From Candidatus Aalborgicola lynettensis (GTDB taxonomy: Bacteria > Pseudomonadota > Gammaproteobacteria > Burkholderiales > Burkholderiaceae_C): a stretch of 64,000 nucleotides of DNA. The DNA is taken from contig JADJZE010000018.1 of NCBI GenBank assembly GCA_016719405.1, positions 186,001 to 250,000 on the forward strand, in the 5' to 3' direction. Position 1 is the stretch's first letter. Every line of letters starts with the position of its first letter. Made by a program: the position numbers and the translations under genes. The notes under the pieces were generated by a model. It did no database searches and was not told the origin of the DNA. It was given only the letters and a program-made list of their open reading frames with translations. This document shows positions 56,177 to 64,000 of this stretch, in pieces.

Positions 56177-57703
56177 ATGGACATGACCCCCTCCCCCCTG
56201 GCACTGCTCAAAGACCCCAGCCTGCTCAAAACCGACGCGCTCATCAACGGCGCATGGGTGCGTGGCCCACAGAATGGCACTGACAGCCCTGGCAGCACCG
56301 GCGCGCAGCGTTTTGACGTGCACGACCCGGCCACCGGCCAGAAGCTGGCGGATGTCGCCAACATGGGCGCACGGGATGCCGAAGACGCCATCGCTGCAGC
56401 CAATGCCGCCTGGCCCACCTGGCGCGCCAAAACCGCCAAAGAACGCTCCCTCCTGCTGCGCCAGTGGTTCGATCTCTTGACCGCCCACCAGGACGATCTG
56501 GCGCGCATTCTCACCGCCGAGCAAGGCAAACCCTATGCCGAGGCCAAGGGCGAAATTGCCTACGGCGCCAGTTTTGTCGAATGGTTTGCCGAAGAGGCCA
56601 AGCGCGTCAACGGCGAAACCCTGCCGCAGTTCGACAGCAACCGCCGCCTGATGGTCATCAAACAGCCCATCGGCGTGTGCGCGGCCATTACGCCCTGGAA
56701 CTTTCCGCTGGCCATGATCACGCGCAAGGTGGCCCCGGCATTGGCCGCCGGTTGCACGGTGGTCATCAAACCGGCCGAGTTAACACCGCTGACCGCTCTG
56801 GCAGCCGCCGAACTGGCCATGCGTGCTGGCATTCCACCCGGTGTGCTGAACGTCATCACCGCCGACGCCAGCCAGTCCATCGCGGTGGGAAAAACCATTT
56901 GCGCCAGCGCGGTGGTGCGCCACCTGAGCTTTACCGGCTCCACCGAAGTGGGGCGCATCCTGATGGCGCAGTGCGCACCGACGGTGAAAAAACTGTCACT
57001 GGAGCTGGGCGGCAACGCACCGTTTATCGTGTTTGACGATGCCGACATTACCAGCGCTGTGGAAGGCGCTTTTGCCAGCAAATTCCGCAACGCCGGGCAA
57101 ACCTGCGTGTGCTCCAACCGCTTGTATGTGCAGGCCGGTGTCTACAACCAGTTTGTGGAACAGTTCGCCGCCAAGGTGCGCACTGCCAAGGTGGGCAACG
57201 GCTTTGAGGAAGGCGTTAACCAGGGGCCGCTGATTGAGGAAGCGGCGCTAGAAAAGGTGCAGCGCCATGTGGACGACGCCAAGGCCAAGGGGGGCCGTGT
57301 GGTGGTGGGTGGCCAACGCCTTACCAGCCTGGGTTCGGGCCAGTTCTTCGAGCCCACCGTGGTGGCGGATGCATCCGCGGACATGCTGTGTGCGCGTGAA
57401 GAAACCTTTGGCCCCTTTGCGCCGGTGTTCAAGTTCCATACCGAGCAGGAGGCCATTCTCGCGGCCAACGCCACCGAATTTGGCCTGGCCAGCTATTTCT
57501 ACAGCCGCGACATCGGCCGCATTTTCCGCGTAGGTGAGGCACTGGAGTACGGCATGGTGGGCGTCAATGTGGGCATTCTGGCCACCGAACACGTGCCCTT
57601 TGGCGGCATCAAACAGTCCGGCCTGGGGCGGGAAGGCAGCCACTTTGGCATGGACGAGTACCTGGAGATCAAGTATCTGTGTTTGGGGGATATTTTGAAG
57701 TGA
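56177..57703 (+). CDS. gabD: Succinate-semialdehyde dehydrogenase
   Basis: A 508-residue NAD(P)-dependent aldehyde dehydrogenase, last step of GABA breakdown. Landmarks are AAITPWNFPLAMITRKVAPA (about 172-191), GFTGSTEVG-type binding at LSFTGSTEVGRILMAQCA, the general base Glu in LELGGNAPFIVFDDADI (about 275), the catalytic Cys in FRNAGQTCVCSNRLYVQ (about 311) and EETFGPFAPVFKF. The pattern is that of GabD. No gabT is adjacent. The ATG at 56177 follows a weak ribosome site; the second in-frame ATG (MTPSPLALL) is two codons further on. Confidence 0.92.
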   Translation: MDMTPSPLALLKDPSLLKTDALINGAWVRGPQNGTDSPGSTGAQRFDVHDPATGQKLADVANMGARDAEDAIAAANAAWPTWRAKTAKERSLLLRQWFDLLTAHQDDLARILTAEQGKPYAEAKGEIAYGASFVEWFAEEAKRVNGETLPQFDSNRRLMVIKQPIGVCAAITPWNFPLAMITRKVAPALAAGCTVVIKPAELTPLTALAAAELAMRAGIPPGVLNVITADASQSIAVGKTICASAVVRHLSFTGSTEVGRILMAQCAPTVKKLSLELGGNAPFIVFDDADITSAVEGAFASKFRNAGQTCVCSNRLYVQAGVYNQFVEQFAAKVRTAKVGNGFEEGVNQGPLIEEAALEKVQRHVDDAKAKGGRVVVGGQRLTSLGSGQFFEPTVVADASADMLCAREETFGPFAPVFKFHTEQEAILAANATEFGLASYFYSRDIGRIFRVGEALEYGMVGVNVGILATEHVPFGGIKQSGLGREGSHFGMDEYLEIKYLCLGDILK

Positions 57704-57705
57704 AA

Positions 57706-57757
57706 TGTGCCGTTTGCGCACGGCTGGTGTGCGCAAACAGCTATGGAAAGCGTAGCA
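57706..57757. repeat. Dispersed palindrome, instance 8
   Basis: Inverse orientation: gccgtttgcgca, loop, tgcgcaaacagctat, then gcgtagc, directly after the gabD stop codon. It may help end the gabD transcript. Confidence 0.75.
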
Positions 57758-57840
57758 ATTGACTGCTGCCAGCGTAGTTTTTGAGCGATCTACGAAGCAG
57801 ACGCCCCGGCAGCCACTTTGAGCGGCTACCCGGTTAAACA

Positions 57841-57858
57841 CCCCGGGCTGTTCCGGGG
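57841..57858 (-). terminator. Possible terminator of the RTX gene
   Basis: ccccggg-ctgt-tccgggg can fold into a GC-rich hairpin 10 bp after the RTX stop (minus strand). The T stretch that follows is short (TGTTTAA), so this is a weak call. Confidence 0.4.
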
Positions 57859-57868
57859 GAGGACCATT

Positions 57869-59914
57869 TCAGATGAAGTTCGCGTACGTCAGGCTGTCGG
57901 CGCTGACCCCGGTGAGCAACACCATGGGGGTCAACTCGTCCGCAACGATATTGTTGTCGCCGTTGGTGTCGTCCTTGAACTTGTACAGGGCGGCTCCCTG
58001 GCCAACAATGTCCAAAGCGAAATAGTGCGACTCTCCAACGGCGTAGGTGGCGTTGTTGCCGTACGGGTTCAAGAACTCGGCCACGGTGGTGGTGTCGGCT
58101 GCAGCGGCCGATGCGCCGGAAATGACAAAAATGCCCTTGCCCTGAAAGTCCGTGTTGTAGGTGGTCTTGCCATTGGCGTAGGTGGACTGGCTGGTGCCAG
58201 TTGGCCCTTGCAGCGGGGTGCTGGGGGATGCAATCTTCTGCGTGTAAACAGAATACAGCGTGCTGTAGGATTCATTCGCTCCCGCATACGCATAGCCGTA
58301 GCTGGTGTTCCAGAGGTCAAAACGCCCAACATCAATTGCGTCAACAGCCACGTTAAAACCAATAGCCTTGCTGATGCTGGTGGGATCATTCTGGGACACT
58401 GAATTGACATCCAGGGTGTCTTTACTGCTGGCCGATTCGGTCAAATCAATGGTGTAGGTTCCTTTGCCCAGACGAATCACGTCCACCCCATCTCCGGCGC
58501 TAATGGTGGCGTTGGACGATCCACCTGACACGGAAATGGTGTCATCCCCCGCGCCACCGTCCAGGGTCAGACTGCCCAGGGTTTTGTCAAAAGAGATGGT
58601 GTCGTTGCCATTGCCGCCGACAACTGAATCGTCACCACCCGTAGTGCTGTATTTATATAAAGTGACCGAGTCATTCCCATCACCGCAGTCGATGGTATCG
58701 CTGCCTCCGTTTGATCCATACCCGTAACTGCCGATAGTGTCATCCCCGGCGCCGCCAAAAATGCGGTCATCGCCATTGCTTGTGTTCAAGCGGTCATTTC
58801 CCTCGCCCCCGTCCAGAAAACCGCCACCGGAGCCAAGAGTGGCAATATCCGCACCGGGACCGGCGTCAATCCAGTCCACCCCTTCACCACCGTAAATAGT
58901 ATCTGCGCCGTCGCCGCCCAGAATGGTGTCATTGAACATGGCCAGTTTCTGGTCTGCCGTGGCGTAGGAAGCATAGTTGGCGCTGTAGTCACCGTAAATG
59001 TTGTCGGCCCCACCACCGCCATCCAGAATGTCCGAGCCATAACCGCCGTACAGCGTGTCCGCACCATCGCCACCCTGCAGCACTTCGCTGTGGGCATCAA
59101 ATGTGCCGGTATAGACGTAAGTTGAGCCGTTCCATCCGCCCGTGTAGTTGCCGTAGCTCCCGGCCTCCAGCCGGTCATCACCACTACCACCTATCAGCAG
59201 GTCAAGACCCTTACCGCCCAGCAAGGTGTCATTGCCCACACCGCCCACCAAACGGTCATTGCCATCGGAGCCGTCCATCGCGTCGGTGCCTGAACTGCCG
59301 TCGGCGTTGTCGTTGCCGTTGGTGCCGACATAGGTATCGTTGCCCGCGGTCAGTGTCGCGACTGTGGGGTTAAAGACTGCGGTGTTGTTGAGCGTGGTAG
59401 CGATTTGCACGTTGGCCGAGACGACCGTACTGGCGCTCACGCCCACCGAAGTAATCACCTGCTGCAGTGTGGGAATGTCCAAGCTACCGCCCTGCATGTC
59501 GTAGGTATAGAAGTTGGCCACATTGATTTTGTTCAGCAGCAGTGCTTTGGCGTCGGCAAATATCGGATTGCTTGTGCCGATCAAATAATCGTTGATGACA
59601 CCAAAAAGCCCCGAAATACTGACTCCACCATCGAGTTGACCGGTTATGAAATCCTTCACCGTTTGACCCACGCCGCCGCTCACCGAACTGAAGCCATAAA
59701 CCGCTGCCATTTTGGTGGCAATGGCATCGTGGCTGCCCGCATACTGGCTCTTGAAGGCATCCAGATTGGCCAGGTTCGCCATCACGGTGGCCAGGTTTCC
59801 ACCGGCACTTTCCAGTGCGGACTCCAGAAAAGAAGAATATCCCCCACTGGGGGCGCCAAACATTGTCACAGTGGCTGCGGATAATTGTTGTTTTTGTAGA
59901 TTGGTCAGGGCCAT
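57869..59914 (-). CDS. RTX calcium-binding surface protein (S-layer-like)
   Basis: A 681-residue acidic protein probably exported by a type I system. It has no Sec signal. The N-terminus (MALTNLQKQQLSAATVTMFG, then Ala/Ser/Gly-rich helices to about 200) resembles the N-terminal anchoring regions of S-layer-like RTX proteins. About a dozen nonapeptides of the GGxGxDxxx type follow at about 225-500 (GGVGNDTLL, GGSGDDRLE, GGDGADTLY, GGEGVDWID, GGAGDDTIS). The C-terminal 150 residues are beta-rich and end in SADSLTYANFI, a plausible secretion signal. It has no toxin acylation or hydrolase domain. ATG 59914 is chosen over an in-frame start 36 codons upstream. A TAGTCC palindrome lies about 170 bp upstream. 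Confidence 0.85.
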   Translation of the reverse strand: MALTNLQKQQLSAATVTMFGAPSGGYSSFLESALESAGGNLATVMANLANLDAFKSQYAGSHDAIATKMAAVYGFSSVSGGVGQTVKDFITGQLDGGVSISGLFGVINDYLIGTSNPIFADAKALLLNKINVANFYTYDMQGGSLDIPTLQQVITSVGVSASTVVSANVQIATTLNNTAVFNPTVATLTAGNDTYVGTNGNDNADGSSGTDAMDGSDGNDRLVGGVGNDTLLGGKGLDLLIGGSGDDRLEAGSYGNYTGGWNGSTYVYTGTFDAHSEVLQGGDGADTLYGGYGSDILDGGGGADNIYGDYSANYASYATADQKLAMFNDTILGGDGADTIYGGEGVDWIDAGPGADIATLGSGGGFLDGGEGNDRLNTSNGDDRIFGGAGDDTIGSYGYGSNGGSDTIDCGDGNDSVTLYKYSTTGGDDSVVGGNGNDTISFDKTLGSLTLDGGAGDDTISVSGGSSNATISAGDGVDVIRLGKGTYTIDLTESASSKDTLDVNSVSQNDPTSISKAIGFNVAVDAIDVGRFDLWNTSYGYAYAGANESYSTLYSVYTQKIASPSTPLQGPTGTSQSTYANGKTTYNTDFQGKGIFVISGASAAAADTTTVAEFLNPYGNNATYAVGESHYFALDIVGQGAALYKFKDDTNGDNNIVADELTPMVLLTGVSADSLTYANFI

Positions 59915-60363
59915 ATCAATAGACTTAATAAATGAAAGATAGAAAAAAAACCGACCATGGGCTGTGAGAAATACACCCTGTAGTCGGTGACCGTCTGTTT
60001 CAGCCCTCCCTCCAAGAATCACTTTGGTATCTGCACTGAAACAGGGTGCGATGCTGCTTGAATTGCGCGTAAAAAGAAATAGTCCATTCGGACTAACCCG
60101 AATGGATTAATTCAACCACTACGCACACCCCATTTTTGGGCCCATCGGTTGGCACCCCCTTCAGCCGACCACCCACCCCTGCCATGCGTTAGCCCCTATT
60201 GATTCGCCACCCAAAAGTACCCACAATGTTCCAGCCACCCGGCATACACACTACTAAGCACTCCCCTACCCCACGATTTATGACCGATTTGCCCTGTGAG
60301 AGGCGGCAAACCAAACTGCGCGACCCCAGATATTGCTTATTCCCATTGCATTGGAGGTATCCC
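59915..60363. other. Intergenic region between divergent RTX and outer-membrane genes
   Basis: About 450 bp without a gene. It holds the palindrome cluster at 60080-60106 and a good ribosome site (ggagg, about 60353) for the plus-strand gene. I could not identify a sigma-54 or clear -35/-10 promoter; TGGCAC at about 60149 lacks a -12 partner. Confidence 0.6.
60080..60106. promoter_or_regulatory. Palindrome TAGTCC-N4-GGACTA plus a second inverted repeat
   Basis: tagtccattcggacta (60080-60095) has the same half-sites and spacing as the site at 7429-7444 before the PEP-CTERM gene. It overlaps a second inverted repeat, tccattcgg and ccgaatgga (60083-60106). It is upstream of both the RTX gene and the divergent beta-barrel gene. 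Confidence 0.55.
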
Positions 60364-61668
60364 ATGAGCCATCGTTTCCCCACCCACGCTGTCGCCGGAC
60401 TTGCGGCATTGGCCGGGTTATCCCTGTTTCCCATGGCGGCGCAGGCCGGGCCATTCCTGACCGACAAGCCGTTTGACATCACGGTGGGTGCTGGCGTCGG
60501 CACCAGCTACAACGCCGCTACCGACACCATTACCGGCGGAACGGTGTCGGCGGCATTTGGTGCGGGCAACCTGTCCGACCTCAAAAACCAGATTACCGAT
60601 GCCGGGCTGGCACAAATCAACGCCAGCTACACACCTACCGGTGGGGCGGTTATCCGCGCCGGCTACCGCGGCCTGCCTATTGTGTTGTCAACGGTCAACA
60701 ACTCGACTGCGGTGACGCTGGACATCCAGAGCATTGGCCTGAGCCAGACCTTCTCGGCCCAGTCCACCCGCGATGCCAATACCACCGACCTTTTTGAATA
60801 CCTCAAGTCCAGCGGTGCCAGCATCCTCAACGATCTGCAGAAAAAACTGGCCGAGGTGTCCCCCATCGACCCCATTGCCGGCAACCCCAGTTCCTTGCAA
60901 AGCCGCATCGTGACCGACGACTTTGACCGAGGCTTCACCCAGTTTGCCAGCAATGTCAAATCCGACCCCACATCCGAGCAAAGCAGCGGCAACCTGGTCG
61001 GCGCGGGTGTGACGCTGGGCAATGTGAGTGTTGGCGGCTTATCCACTACCAGCACCAGTATTCCGCTGTCCTACACCCTGCGCAACGATCTGGATCCACG
61101 CAAACAACTCACGTTCTACGCCCCCATCAACATCAGCGATTCCGCGGGCGCCCGGTCGGCTGGCATCAACTTCGGCGTGTCCTACCGGTTTCCGGTGAAC
61201 GACGAGTGGGCCCTGATGCCCTCCGCCGGTTACGGCATTGCCGGCAGTGCCGACCTGGGTGCGGCGGCAGCCATGACGGCACTGTCGCTCACCAGCCAAT
61301 ATACGATTCAGCTGGAAAAGTTTGACCTGGCAATCGGCAACATGGTCGGCGCCTACCAGACCAGCAAAGTCAGCGCGGGCGACTATTCCATCGACCCCAA
61401 AATCAACAACACGGTGTTCCGCAATGGCGTGCTGGCGTCCTTCCCCACCCTGGTGTCCGGACGCAAGATGGCATTTGAGGTGTCGTTCATCCTGACCAAT
61501 TACACCGGGTCGGCGCTGTATTCCAACCGCTACCAGGAAGTGGGCGTAGCCCTGGGTACCAACAAGGGTGCCAACTCCGCGCGCTCCTACTTCCGTGCCG
61601 GTGCCACGTACCTCACCGGGGAAAACGGCATTACCGGTGCACGCCTGAACCTGGGCTACTGGTTCTGA
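60364..61668 (+). CDS. Outer-membrane beta-barrel-like protein, unknown family
   Basis: A 434-residue exported protein. The signal peptide is MSHRFPTHAVAGLAALAGLS...AAQA, with cleavage before GPFLTD. The N-terminal half (about 25-200) is Thr/Ser/Ala-rich with a helical patch (LFEYLKSSGASILNDLQKKL). From about 230 the sequence alternates as amphipathic strands (STSIPLSYTLRND, KQLTFYAPINIS, AGINFGVSYRFPVND, YQEVGVALGTN, SYFRAGATYL) and ends GARLNLGYWF, a C-terminal aromatic typical of outer-membrane barrels. I do not recognise the family. The CHAT gene begins 17 bp after its stop, so the two are almost certainly one operon. Confidence 0.75.
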   Translation: MSHRFPTHAVAGLAALAGLSLFPMAAQAGPFLTDKPFDITVGAGVGTSYNAATDTITGGTVSAAFGAGNLSDLKNQITDAGLAQINASYTPTGGAVIRAGYRGLPIVLSTVNNSTAVTLDIQSIGLSQTFSAQSTRDANTTDLFEYLKSSGASILNDLQKKLAEVSPIDPIAGNPSSLQSRIVTDDFDRGFTQFASNVKSDPTSEQSSGNLVGAGVTLGNVSVGGLSTTSTSIPLSYTLRNDLDPRKQLTFYAPINISDSAGARSAGINFGVSYRFPVNDEWALMPSAGYGIAGSADLGAAAAMTALSLTSQYTIQLEKFDLAIGNMVGAYQTSKVSAGDYSIDPKINNTVFRNGVLASFPTLVSGRKMAFEVSFILTNYTGSALYSNRYQEVGVALGTNKGANSARSYFRAGATYLTGENGITGARLNLGYWF

Positions 61669-61684
61669 TGGGGCCCTGGCTGCC

Positions 61685-64000
61685 ATGGCCCGCGCGCGTT
61701 GCATTGCACCCCCGGCGGTGCGCCTGAGCCGCCTGCTGGCCGTGTGTGCCAGCGCCTGCATGCTGCAGGCACTGCCCTTGCAGGCACAGGCCGCGTTATC
61801 CGGCAACGAACAGGTGGAACTGGCCGGCAAAGGCGACTTTGACCGCTTGGCCGCTGCGCTGGAAACACAATCCACCACGCAGACCATGAAGGTGGCCGAC
61901 TGGCATGCGCTGTGTTATGCCTACTTTCGCCTCAAACGCTACGACAAGATACTGCCCTGCCTGGATACGCTGGAAAGCGCCTTGCAAACGCGCAACAAAC
62001 GCACGCGCCTGTTTGGTCTGGACGACGCCACCCCCACCGTGTACCTGATGCGCGCCGAAACGGCAATCGAGATCGGCCAGTTTTCCCTGGCGCTGGAGCA
62101 GGCGCAAAAAGCCCATGCGTGGTTCAAGGCCGATGGTGAAACCGAAAAAGACGTACTCATCCAGGCCCTGGCCGCACAGGTGCTGGCCTACAAGAACGCC
62201 GGGCAACGCGACCGCGCCGAACAGGCGGCAGGACAGTTGCAGGCGGTGCAAGTCAGCGCCTTTGGCGACGATGCGATTGGTGTCAAATCCCTGGCCATGG
62301 CACGCGCACACATGGCGCTGGAGCAGTGGGATGCGGCCCTGCACGCCCTGGCGCTGGACAAAACGCTGGGGCTGCGCGCCTTCATGGACAACCTGCTCAG
62401 TGGCGCTTTTTTGCGCGGTGAAAACAACTGGGTCTGGCTTGAACTGCCGCGTGGCTACATGCAGAACAAGGCGCTGCTGGAATTGGGCCGCACGGAAGAA
62501 GCCCGCACCGGTTTCGACCAGATGCTTAAGGTGCCCCAGATTGCCGCCAATGGCGAAATCTACTGGATGACACTGGCCGACCGCGCGCACATTGCAACCC
62601 GGGACGGCGACCTGCCGCTGGCCATATCGCTGTACCGCCGGGCGCTGGAAGTCATTGAGCGCCAGCGCGCCTCCATCCACACCGAGGCCAACAAAATCGG
62701 CTTCATTGGCGACAAACAGGCGGTGTACGCCCGCCTGGTCGAACTGCTGTTTCGCACCGGTGACCTGCCGCAGGCGCTGGAGATTTCCGAGCGCGCCAAA
62801 TCGCGTGCACTGGTCGATTTGCTGGCCAGCAAGGCCCATTTCTCTGCCCCCCGGCAGGCGCGTGATGCACGGCTCGACATTGTGGAGCTGATCAACGAAA
62901 AAACCCGCACCGACTATGCCGCGCTGGAGCAATCCGCCAACACCGTGCGCAGCCAGACCGGCGGCGCCAAACCCCTGGCCGCCGCGCTGGCCCTGCCCGG
63001 CGAGTTGCAGACACTGGTCAGCGTCAACGCCCTGCGGGTCGAAGAAATCCAGTCCCTGCTGGGCGAAGACGAGGCCATGCTGAGCTACTTCTCCCACAAC
63101 AACAGCATGGTGGTGATGCTGGTGCAAAAAAAGCAGGTACAGGGCGCGCTGGTGGCCACCGACGGGCTGGAGAGCGACATCCGTAAACTGCGCGCCAGCC
63201 TGCCCAAGCGGCTGCCGGTGGATGCGCTGCTGCGCCAGCTCTATACCCGCCTGATCGCCCCGGTGGCAGCGCAACTGCCGGGCAAACGCCTGAGCATCGT
63301 GGCCCACGGGGCCTTGCACTACCTGCCGTTTTCCTCGCTGCACGACGGCCGTGGCTACCTGGCCGAGCGCTACACCATCCGCATGCTGCCCAGCGCCAGC
63401 GTGCTGAAGTACATCCGCCCACCCAGCGCCCAGGCATCGGGCAAAGCGCTGATTCTGGGCAACCCCGACCTGCAGGACCCCGCCATGGACCTGCCCGGCG
63501 CACAGGCCGAAGCACAGGCCCTGGGCAAGGAGCTGGCCTCCTCCGACGTGCTGGTGCGCGACCAGGCCACCAAAGAAGCCTTCATGCAGCGGGCACCATC
63601 GGCGCGGTTTATCCACCTGGCGTCGCACGGCGACTTTGACGGCTCCAACCCCCTGTCCTCGGGCCTGCTGCTGGCGGCACCCGCCAAGGGCCAAGGCCGC
63701 CTGACCGTGTCGGACCTGTACCAGCTCAGCCTGGACGCCGAACTGGTCACGCTGTCGGCCTGTGAAACCGGATTGGGTCGTATTGCCAGCGGCGACGACG
63801 TGGTGGGCCTGACACGCGGCTTCCTGTACGCGGGCACCAGCGCGGTGCTGGCCTCGCTGTGGCAGGTGGACGACGATTCGACCGAATTCCTGATGCTGCG
63901 CTTCTACCACCATCTGCGCAAAAATGGCCGTGGCGAGGCGCTGCGCCTGGCCCAGCTGGACACCCGCGCTCGGTTTGCACACCCCTACTTCTGGGCGCCG
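61685..64000 (+). CDS. TPR-CHAT caspase-like protease, exported (partial at window end)
   Basis: 772 codons are visible and the frame is open at the window end. An N-terminal hydrophobic segment (LLAVCASACMLQALPLQAQA) looks like a signal peptide. Residues about 40-400 are TPR-like helical repeats (GQFSLALEQAQKAHAWF, MTLADRAHIATRDGDLPLAI, LFRTGDLPQALEISERAKSR). The CHAT protease domain begins near 460. Its pieces are LSIVAHGALHYLPFSSLHD, the catalytic His in FIHLASHGDF (about 648), the catalytic Cys in TLSACETGLG (about 693), VGLTRGFLYAGTSAVLASLW and HPYFWAP at the edge. Only the last few dozen residues can be missing. It shares an operon with the beta-barrel gene, suggesting a periplasmic or surface role. 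The substrate is unknown. Confidence 0.88.
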   Translation, partial: MARARCIAPPAVRLSRLLAVCASACMLQALPLQAQAALSGNEQVELAGKGDFDRLAAALETQSTTQTMKVADWHALCYAYFRLKRYDKILPCLDTLESALQTRNKRTRLFGLDDATPTVYLMRAETAIEIGQFSLALEQAQKAHAWFKADGETEKDVLIQALAAQVLAYKNAGQRDRAEQAAGQLQAVQVSAFGDDAIGVKSLAMARAHMALEQWDAALHALALDKTLGLRAFMDNLLSGAFLRGENNWVWLELPRGYMQNKALLELGRTEEARTGFDQMLKVPQIAANGEIYWMTLADRAHIATRDGDLPLAISLYRRALEVIERQRASIHTEANKIGFIGDKQAVYARLVELLFRTGDLPQALEISERAKSRALVDLLASKAHFSAPRQARDARLDIVELINEKTRTDYAALEQSANTVRSQTGGAKPLAAALALPGELQTLVSVNALRVEEIQSLLGEDEAMLSYFSHNNSMVVMLVQKKQVQGALVATDGLESDIRKLRASLPKRLPVDALLRQLYTRLIAPVAAQLPGKRLSIVAHGALHYLPFSSLHDGRGYLAERYTIRMLPSASVLKYIRPPSAQASGKALILGNPDLQDPAMDLPGAQAEAQALGKELASSDVLVRDQATKEAFMQRAPSARFIHLASHGDFDGSNPLSSGLLLAAPAKGQGRLTVSDLYQLSLDAELVTLSACETGLGRIASGDDVVGLTRGFLYAGTSAVLASLWQVDDDSTEFLMLRFYHHLRKNGRGEALRLAQLDTRARFAHPYFWAP

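Noticed and set aside
57869..59914. RTX toxin (haemolysin type)
   Set aside because: No pore-forming helices, acylation lysines or toxC/toxB genes nearby; the N-terminal part looks like an S-layer-type anchor.
61796..63982. A 728-codon open frame on the minus strand
   Set aside because: It is the antisense shadow of the CHAT gene in high-GC DNA. The plus strand has clear TPR and CHAT motifs in one frame, and the shadow shows no family signature.
1..64000. CRISPR arrays, tRNA or rRNA genes, prophage
   Set aside because: No spaced direct-repeat arrays, no cloverleaf or rRNA-like sequence, and no capsid, terminase or integrase frames were seen.

Overview
The window looks like the chromosome of a betaproteobacterium of the order Burkholderiales, most likely Comamonadaceae (Rhodoferax-like). 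This rests on the gene content and order: a Chp-type pilGHIJ-chpA chemotaxis operon next to a thiD-type kinase, glnA-ntrB-ntrC, and a yqgE-ruvX-pyrR-pyrB-pyrX operon. A PEP-CTERM protein and a dispersed palindrome of the GCTAT-N-TAGCTGCTTGCGCA type point the same way. I found no rRNA, tRNA or CRISPR array.

Region 1 (about 1-20,970) is an accessory graveyard. Three copies of one IS91-family element (from 1467, 8061 and 18944, all on the minus strand) and a diverged fourth remnant (20445-20918) are separated by broken genes. Two copies carry the same 3' fragment of ubiD, so the IS plus host DNA moved as one unit. Partial genes include a BMP-family binding protein, an MFS transporter, an acyltransferase/SGNH pseudogene, an IS4-family deletion remnant, a group II intron RT fragment, and two broken copies of one family-3 solute-binding protein gene, one split by an intact IS1634-like element. 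Apparently intact genes here are an adenine-deaminase paralogue, a UbiA/MenA-like prenyltransferase, a PEP-CTERM protein, and a sensor diguanylate cyclase with SBP, GAF, PAS and GGDEF domains.

Region 2 (about 20,970-57,700) is core genome. It runs plsC, the pyrimidine operon with a catalytically dead dihydroorotase homologue, photolyase, the type IV pilus chemotaxis operon led by a decayed rubredoxin gene, thiD and hemL. The nitrogen regulatory block glnA/ntrB/ntrC follows, with a clear sigma-54 promoter and two NtrC sites. Then come an EI24 membrane protein, a deacetylase-like protein that has lost its catalytic motifs, rsuA, a DUF3369/HD-GYP response regulator, dcd, an NHL lipoprotein, guanine and adenine deaminases, alaS and gabD.

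Region 3 (57,700-64,000) is a surface and secretion cluster: a large RTX/S-layer-like protein, divergently an outer-membrane beta-barrel, and a signal-peptide TPR-CHAT protease that runs off the window. The RTX gene and the distant PEP-CTERM gene share the same palindrome, TAGTCC-N4-GGACTA, in their upstream regions.

Two frameshifts in otherwise well-conserved genes (alaS, pyrX) and many homopolymer-length differences between repeat copies warn that some indels may be sequence errors rather than biology.
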